Source of the DNA: Chitinophagaceae bacterium
GTDB lineage: Bacteria > Bacteroidota > Bacteroidia > Chitinophagales > Chitinophagaceae
Assembly: GCA_947371755.1 (NCBI GenBank)
Contig: CANBQT010000016.1
Span: 1 to 53,489, forward strand
Length of the DNA: 53,489 bases
Reading direction: 5' to 3'
The notes under the pieces were generated by a model. The model had not been told where the DNA came from and made no database searches. It saw only the letters and a program-made list of their open reading frames with translations. Below, piece by piece: positions 47,833-53,489 of this stretch. The position numbers and the translations under genes were made by a program. Position 1 is the stretch's first letter, and every line of letters starts with the position of its first letter.

Positions 47833-48946
47833 TAAAAAATTATTCGTTTCTATTATTGGCTCCAGGGGCTACAATATAGTGTATAGTGGATACGAAACAT
47901 TTGTAAAAGAAGTAGCAGAACGACTAGTAGCTAAGGGTTATCGGGTGCGTGTGTATTGCCATAAAAATTTATTTGTTGATCGGCCAAAAAAATTAAATGG
48001 CATAGAACTAGTGTATATGCCTACTATTGAATCGAAAGTATTGAGTCAACTGATTCATAGCTTTTTGTCTATGACTCATGCTTGTTTGGGCAAAACAGAT
48101 ATCATTTTGGCGGTTAATGCAGCCAATGGACCATGGGGAATCATCTCCAAAATTTTCTTAAAAAAAACGGCTATCAATGTAGACGGGATGGAATGGCTGC
48201 GTCCAAAATGGAAGGGACTTGGTGCTAAATATTTTAAAATGGCTGCCTGGCTCAGTACTCGTTTATACAATCGAATCATCACAGATGCTGAGGGCATGCG
48301 GCAAGTGTATCTTAGAGAGTTTAATAGCGATTCTACCGTAATCGCCTACGGTGCAAATATTAGATACACTCAAAACCAGGAACTGATTATTCAATTTGGC
48401 CTTGAACCACAGAGCTATTATTTAATTGTTGGAAGGCTAATACCAGATAATAATGCAGACCTTTTATTAAACGGATTTTTGGCCAGTAATTCCAACAAAA
48501 AACTGGTGATTGTAGGTGATGTGCCATACCAGGACACCTATGCAACTAATATGAAAAATAAGGCTAGCGATAAGGTGATTTTCACTGGTTACGTTACCGA
48601 CCCCTCTATTTTAGCTGAATTATACCATCATAGTTTTGCCTATTTACATGGCCACGAATTTGGAGGAACTAACCCAACCATGCTCAAAGCGATGGCTTAT
48701 GGTTGCGCCATACTTGCTTTAGACACCATATTTAACCAAGAAATGTTGCTAAACGGACGATATGGCTGGTTTTTTCAAAAAAACACTCAATCCTTAGGGT
48801 TATGTTTGCAAAAAGCTGAAAAACAACCTGATCTAGTGGAAGAACTTAGAAGAAATGCAAGAAATGGTATTTCTCAAAAATACAATTGGGATGCCGTTAC
48901 AGAATCCTATAGCAAGGTTTTTGAAGAATTAAAGCCCATTCAATAA
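47819..48946 (+). CDS. DUF1972 glycosyltransferase (rhamnosyltransferase-like)
   Basis: This protein of about 375 residues carries the DUF1972 N-terminal domain, whose members begin with a pattern like SIIGSRGYNIVYSGYETFVKE. The GT4 C-terminal half follows (YYLIVGRLIPDNNADLLLNG, HEFGGTNPTMLKAMAYGCAI). Characterised relatives add rhamnose or related sugars. The only usable start upstream is TTG at 47819, overlapping the previous gene by 14 bases; the true start codon may be another non-ATG codon. It is the last glycosyltransferase of the operon in the window. Confidence 0.88.
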   Translation: MNSDNKKLFVSIIGSRGYNIVYSGYETFVKEVAERLVAKGYRVRVYCHKNLFVDRPKKLNGIELVYMPTIESKVLSQLIHSFLSMTHACLGKTDIILAVNAANGPWGIISKIFLKKTAINVDGMEWLRPKWKGLGAKYFKMAAWLSTRLYNRIITDAEGMRQVYLREFNSDSTVIAYGANIRYTQNQELIIQFGLEPQSYYLIVGRLIPDNNADLLLNGFLASNSNKKLVIVGDVPYQDTYATNMKNKASDKVIFTGYVTDPSILAELYHHSFAYLHGHEFGGTNPTMLKAMAYGCAILALDTIFNQEMLLNGRYGWFFQKNTQSLGLCLQKAEKQPDLVEELRRNARNGISQKYNWDAVTESYSKVFEELKPIQ

Positions 48947-48989
48947 ATCCGCTATATATCTTAGCGGAATAGAATCAATACATACATGC

Positions 48990-50600
48990 ATGAAAAAAAT
49001 TGTTTTATTATTTTCAATTTTTCTACTTGCTGTTTTTTCTACAATAAAAGCTCAGGAAGTGTATGAAAACCATCATTCTGAGGTCTATAATTATTTGGCT
49101 AGGATCGCACAAAAGGGAATCATTCGTTTTGATGACCAAATAAGACCACTTAGTAGAACTTATATATTGAACAGTCTAGATAGCGTTTCCGCGAAAAGTT
49201 CCTCGCTTAATAGTATAGAAAAAAATGAACTAGCATTTTATTTACAAGAATACAATGCTCTTAGAAGTAATCAAGCAACTGAAAACGGGCATCCTATTTT
49301 TTTAAAAAAGGATGCTGTTGGAAGATGGAGAATGATCTACGCAAAAAGCAATTCAGCATCCCTTTTCTTTGACCCGGTGATTACAGGAGGACAAGTTTCA
49401 GGCAGCAACAAAAATTACACTTACAGAAGTACTGGAATTCATTTATGGGGAACTATCGGAAAGCATATAGGATTTCAAATGGAATACAATGATATCTTAG
49501 AAAAAGGTGCGGGCTTTGATTCATTAAAATTGAATGGCAGCGAAACAGGTATTATTAGAAAATCGGTTAGCAATGTGAAGGATTTAAACTATAACGAGAT
49601 CAGAGGTAGTATTAATTATGGCTTTAAAAATGGAAGCATTGCTGTTGGTCAAGACCATTTATTGTATGGTTATGGAGAGAATGGTAGAATTATACTTTCT
49701 GATAAAGCACCGAATTATCCTTTCATTCGTTTAGATTATCAGGTTTTTTCATGGATGCATTTTAATTATTCACACACTTGGTTAAACTCCAATATCATTG
49801 ATAGTAATTTATCCTATAATACTGGCAATCCGGTAGTATTTAAAAGAGAAGCATATATTCCTAAATATATGGCAACGCATAGTTTGCAAATAAATGTAAA
49901 GAAAGGATTGGACCTCAGCATTGGTGAGTCAATTGTTTACAGCGATAAATTAAATATTGGCTATTTGTTTCCAATTATGCCTTTCAAAATCTATGATAAT
50001 CAAATCAACAATAATACCCTTGAAACCGGTTCAAATTCGCAATTATTTCTTACCATCAGCAGCCGAAATCAAATAAAAAACACACATTTATATAGTAACC
50101 TCTTTATCGATGAAATTAGATTGAGTACCTTGTTTAATCCAAAAAAAAGCAGGAACCAGCTTGGTTACAGCTTTGGTGCCAATATCACCGACTTCCCTAT
50201 TCATTATTTGTCATTGATAGCAGAGTATACTCGGATCAATCCCTTTGTATATAACAATGTAATACCTACTCAAACCTATACCAACCATAATTACTATTTG
50301 GGAGATTGGATGGGTAATAATGGCGACCGTTTAATTTTGGCACTGAAGTATACTCCCATACCCAAGTTGAAACTAATGGCTCGTTATCAAACCATTCGTA
50401 AGGGGAGTGCCGGAACCATTGTAGACCAATACATTCTAGAGCCCCAACCGCCTTTTTTATTTGGCACCATAACAACTAAAAACGAACTTAATTTTAGCGC
50501 TAAATACGAGGTTATGAATGGGCTCCTTTTGAATGGCTACTATAGTAAATGGAATGATATTGGAACTACATTCAGCCTTGGTTTGAGCTATGGGCTTTAA
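48990..50600 (+). CDS. Wzi-like capsule assembly outer-membrane protein
   Basis: This 536-residue exported protein has a signal peptide (MKKIVLLFSIFLLAVFSTIKA) followed by a short helical part (VYNYLARIAQKGIIRFDDQI). A long series of amphipathic beta strands then ends GTTFSLGLSYGL with a C-terminal aromatic-leucine pattern, as expected of an outer-membrane barrel. The layout matches the Bacteroidota capsule assembly Wzi family; E. coli Wzi is a barrel lectin that anchors capsule at the surface. The GQDHLLYGYGENGRIILSDKA segment is typical of the family. Confidence 0.87.
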   Translation: MKKIVLLFSIFLLAVFSTIKAQEVYENHHSEVYNYLARIAQKGIIRFDDQIRPLSRTYILNSLDSVSAKSSSLNSIEKNELAFYLQEYNALRSNQATENGHPIFLKKDAVGRWRMIYAKSNSASLFFDPVITGGQVSGSNKNYTYRSTGIHLWGTIGKHIGFQMEYNDILEKGAGFDSLKLNGSETGIIRKSVSNVKDLNYNEIRGSINYGFKNGSIAVGQDHLLYGYGENGRIILSDKAPNYPFIRLDYQVFSWMHFNYSHTWLNSNIIDSNLSYNTGNPVVFKREAYIPKYMATHSLQINVKKGLDLSIGESIVYSDKLNIGYLFPIMPFKIYDNQINNNTLETGSNSQLFLTISSRNQIKNTHLYSNLFIDEIRLSTLFNPKKSRNQLGYSFGANITDFPIHYLSLIAEYTRINPFVYNNVIPTQTYTNHNYYLGDWMGNNGDRLILALKYTPIPKLKLMARYQTIRKGSAGTIVDQYILEPQPPFLFGTITTKNELNFSAKYEVMNGLLLNGYYSKWNDIGTTFSLGLSYGL

Positions 50601-50630
50601 ACGTATATTTACTTAAATTTACTACTATAT

Positions 50631-52958
50631 ATGATGCGTTCTATGATACATATCTTGGCTAAAAGGATTTCGATAGCTATGATTTTTACAATGCTTGTTT
50701 TTCAAATACAAGCACAGTCAAATCATACCGGCCTTCCCAATATGAAACTCGATCAACTTTCTGATCAACAAATTTTGCAGATATGGCAAAAATCCAAAAA
50801 TTCTGGAGCTTCTGAAAGTGAAGGATTAAGTCAGTTAGTAAATATGGGTATGGACCCCTCAGAAATAAATGGATTCAAGAAAAGGCTTCTTAAAATTCAA
50901 AGCATTACTAAGATTAACAATACAGGAGCCAAAAATATTATTAAAGATTCTGCCATTTTTATGCAGGATAGTACTTGGGTAGATGAAATACCCCGATTTA
51001 AAAAAAGAACCCGTTATTATGGATACGAATACTTTAGTAACCCCACCCCCATTCTTCAACCAGACCTGCGTGTTGCAACCCCACAAAATTATATACTTGG
51101 TCCGGGAGACGAATTAAGCATTAGCATTTATGGTGCCAATGTTAAGGAAATGGATGCTGTGGTTAGCCCAGAAGGGACAGTTCTTCTAGAGTATAAGGGT
51201 TTTGTTTCAGTAACCGGACTAACCATTGAAGATGCAACCAAAAAATTTAAATCGAAACTTGCAACTATATATCCCTCATTGAATAATGGAGGCAGTAAAT
51301 TAACTGTCACACTTAGTAAAATTCGATCCATCAGAGTTACCGTAATAGGAGAAGCTGAATTTCCAGGCGATTATGTTATTAATGCACAAGCAGGTTTTTT
51401 TAATGTATTGTACCTTTCTAACGGTCCTACCATTAACGGTTCTTTACGGAAAATCGATTTGATCAGAAATAACAAGGTAATCGATAGTGTAGACTTTTAT
51501 TCCTTTTTGCAAAAGGGTATGCTTGAAAAAAACATACGATTACAGGATCAGGATGTGATTCGTTTTAGACCTTATCAAAAAAAATTAATTCTTAGTGGTG
51601 AAGTAAGACGTGTAGGAATATATGAATTATTAGAGAAGGAAACATTGGCAGATGGATTACAATATGCTGGTGGCTTAACTCCTTCCGCAGTAAAGGATTT
51701 GAGTAAAATGGTGCAAAACGATATCCGAAGTTTAACGGTAAAAGATGTAGCGATTGCCGATTTTGGTTATACCATTCCACATAATGGCGACTCCGTTTTT
51801 ATAGATAAGATTTTACCTGTATTTACAAATCGTGTTGTATTGGAAGGTGCCGTATATCGCCCGGGAAACTATGAATTAAGCCCGCAATTAAGTGTGGCAT
51901 CTTTAATAAAAAAAGCAGATGGATTGCGGGAAGGGGCATTTGCTAATAGGGCCTATATTAAAAGAAATAGACCCAACCTCGAGCCAACTTTAATTTCCTT
52001 CAATATAAAAAACGTCTTGGCTGGAACAGAACCTGATATTGTTTTAATGAAAGACGACTCTGTTTTCATAGCTAAAACCGATGCCTTGCAAAATAACGCT
52101 ACTATTTCTGTTGGAGGATCCGTAAAAAATCCAGGCATATATGCTTATAGAAGAGGTATGCAAATAGAAGATCTAATTTTATTGGCTAATGGATTTAATA
52201 GTGATGCGGCGAATCATAAAGTAGAATTGTCTAGGCTGACCAAAAACAAATCCGATACATTGGCCAATCAATTGTTAGTAGTAACCCAGGTTGACATTGA
52301 CTCTAGTTTATTAAATATTAAAGGAGACCATTTTTTGGAACCTTATGACTATATCTATGTTCCACAGTTATTGAATTATCGAAATCTGGGAAGTGTATTA
52401 TTAACTGGCGAAGTGCTATATGCGGGAGCCTATGCCCTCGAAAAAAGAAATGAAACTGTTCAAGAAATTATTTCACGAGCTGGTGGTATCACGCCTTTCG
52501 CTTCTATGAGCGATGTACAGGTATATAGATCTGGTTTACGTGTAGCTACAGATTTTTTATCTAAAGAAAACAACAAGACTCAGAAATTTCTACTGCAACC
52601 AGGTGATAGTATACATATCCCAAGAAATGAAACTTTTGTTGAGGTAAAAGGGGCAGTATTTAACCCGCAAATTTTAGACTTCGATTCAAATAGTTTCTTG
52701 TATTATATTTCTAGTTCAGGTGGCGTTACAGACAAGGGAAATCTTAAAAAAGCCTACGTTCAGTATAGTAATGGTATTAATAGAAAAATTAAACACTTTT
52801 TATTTTTCAGAAATTATCCGAAAATTTATCCAGGAACAAAAATCATTGTACCAGAGCAAACTGAAGGCGTGAAAAAGGGTCTTAATATTATAGAAATTTC
52901 TGCCATAACAGGAACCCTAACAGCTTTGGTAAGTTTGATAAGTATTCTTCATTTATAG
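50631..52958 (+). CDS. Wza-like polysaccharide export protein with six SLBB repeats
   Basis: This 775-residue protein forms the outer-membrane export path for the polymer. After an N-terminal signal peptide lies a helical region to about residue 140. The poly-export domain (NYILGPGDELSISIYG to SKLTVTLSKI) follows, then six successive SLBB domains: near VIGEAEFPGDY, LSGEVRRVGIYEL, LEGAVYRPGNYEL, VGGSVKNPGIYAY, LTGEVLYAGAYAL and VKGAVFNPQILDF. A hydrophobic C-terminal segment (about 753-773) ends it. E. coli Wza is about 380 residues. No lipobox Cys is visible. The Wzz-like gene follows directly. Confidence 0.9.
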   Translation: MMRSMIHILAKRISIAMIFTMLVFQIQAQSNHTGLPNMKLDQLSDQQILQIWQKSKNSGASESEGLSQLVNMGMDPSEINGFKKRLLKIQSITKINNTGAKNIIKDSAIFMQDSTWVDEIPRFKKRTRYYGYEYFSNPTPILQPDLRVATPQNYILGPGDELSISIYGANVKEMDAVVSPEGTVLLEYKGFVSVTGLTIEDATKKFKSKLATIYPSLNNGGSKLTVTLSKIRSIRVTVIGEAEFPGDYVINAQAGFFNVLYLSNGPTINGSLRKIDLIRNNKVIDSVDFYSFLQKGMLEKNIRLQDQDVIRFRPYQKKLILSGEVRRVGIYELLEKETLADGLQYAGGLTPSAVKDLSKMVQNDIRSLTVKDVAIADFGYTIPHNGDSVFIDKILPVFTNRVVLEGAVYRPGNYELSPQLSVASLIKKADGLREGAFANRAYIKRNRPNLEPTLISFNIKNVLAGTEPDIVLMKDDSVFIAKTDALQNNATISVGGSVKNPGIYAYRRGMQIEDLILLANGFNSDAANHKVELSRLTKNKSDTLANQLLVVTQVDIDSSLLNIKGDHFLEPYDYIYVPQLLNYRNLGSVLLTGEVLYAGAYALEKRNETVQEIISRAGGITPFASMSDVQVYRSGLRVATDFLSKENNKTQKFLLQPGDSIHIPRNETFVEVKGAVFNPQILDFDSNSFLYYISSSGGVTDKGNLKKAYVQYSNGINRKIKHFLFFRNYPKIYPGTKIIVPEQTEGVKKGLNIIEISAITGTLTALVSLISILHL

Positions 52959-52975
52959 ATCCAAGTAATTCTTAT

Positions 52976-53489
52976 ATGCAACAAAACAGCCCTAACCGAA
53001 AAGATCAAGAAGAAGTGCCGTACTTGTTAGACGCAGGATTAATTAGTAGTAGAAAGCAATTTAAATTTTTGTTGGGTTCCTGGAAGTTATTATCCTTTTT
53101 AGCAATAATTGGCTTATTGCTAGGGCTAGGTTATTGGTATATTAAACATGATACCTATACAGCAAGTACAACTTTTGTTGTTGAAGATACCAAGCCTAGT
53201 GGCGGTGGAATAGCATCGGCCCTCGCAGGACAACTTGGTTTAGATTTAGGTGGGTTATGCAGTGGGGGGTCCGTATTGCAGGGTGATAATGTTTTGGAAC
53301 TTCTTAAGAGCAATTCTCTATTAAAGAAAGCTTTATTGACAGCTTATGATAGCAGCAATAAAATTTCTCTGGCAGATGTGTATGCAACTAGTTACGGTTT
53401 GAAAAATAAATGGGAAAACGATAAAAAAATAGGAAGGACAATTTCATTTGCTATAAATAGCAAAACATTTTCCAGAGTTGAAGATAGCT
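52976..53489 (+). CDS. Wzz/Wzc-like chain-length determinant, 5' part only
   Basis: The gene begins 17 bases after the export protein and runs off the right edge with 171 codons visible. A cytoplasmic N-terminus of about 33 residues precedes one membrane helix (LLSFLAIIGLLLGLGYWYI), followed by the periplasmic Wzz domain with YTASTTFVVEDTKP and IASALAGQLGLDLGG. This matches the polysaccharide co-polymerase family that sets polymer length and contacts the export protein. Whether a tyrosine-kinase domain is fused at the C-terminus cannot be seen. Confidence 0.88.
   Translation, partial: MQQNSPNRKDQEEVPYLLDAGLISSRKQFKFLLGSWKLLSFLAIIGLLLGLGYWYIKHDTYTASTTFVVEDTKPSGGGIASALAGQLGLDLGGLCSGGSVLQGDNVLELLKSNSLLKKALLTAYDSSNKISLADVYATSYGLKNKWENDKKIGRTISFAINSKTFSRVEDS

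Overview
The window is a chromosomal segment of a Bacteroidota bacterium, most likely a member of the Chitinophagaceae or a close relative. This is inferred from the long FtsZ, the mraZ-rsmH-ftsL-ftsI-murE-mraY-murD-ftsW-murG-murC-ftsQ-ftsA-ftsZ order, the isolated atpD-atpC pair, a short AtpC, a DUF4292 lipoprotein, a TAnnTTTG-type promoter and weak ribosome-binding sites. No rRNA, tRNA, insertion sequence, prophage or true CRISPR array was seen.

Layout. 1-4732 holds the 5' part of a BcsB-like gene, an integral-membrane histidine kinase, a two-gene ABC exporter and a TIGR01777-type epimerase. 4779-21338 is the complete division and cell-wall (dcw) cluster on the minus strand, with a candidate MraZ operator at its head and a hairpin terminator after ftsZ. 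21489-26800 carries queA, a DUF559 nuclease-like gene, a sensor kinase, algH/yqgE and an M48 protease. 26819-28714 is atpD-atpC with a promoter and a terminator. 28795-32715 is the glycerol operon glpK-glpD-glpF. 33080-35825 is dut, a DUF4292 lipoprotein and an EnvC-like protein. 36026-39315 holds two methyltransferases, a GT9-like protein and a lipoprotein. 39616-53489 is a Wzx/Wzy-type capsule or exopolysaccharide operon on the plus strand: initiating phosphoglycosyltransferase, four glycosyltransferases, flippase, polymerase, acyltransferase, Wzi-like, Wza-like, and the start of a Wzz/Wzc-like gene.

How the genes work together. The dcw cluster makes the lipid-linked peptidoglycan precursor (murC/D/E, mraY, murG) and the septal machine that uses it (ftsW, ftsI, ftsL, ftsQ, ftsA, ftsZ). 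The glp genes take up glycerol, phosphorylate it and oxidise it. The capsule genes build a lipid-linked repeat unit, flip and polymerise it, and export it through the outer membrane.

The most unusual content is a dispersed family of structured repeats at six intergenic sites between 14.3 and 36.0 kb. Each module has the same order: a CCCCTCC...GGAGGGG hairpin, a second stem-loop whose arms covary between copies, and a GGGGTGGKT-like tail. Modules occur singly or as inverted pairs, much like enterobacterial REP/BIME elements. Two modules in inverted orientation flank the DUF559 gene, which suggests, but does not prove, that this nuclease-like protein is linked to their spread or processing. 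The repeats are absent from the capsule region.
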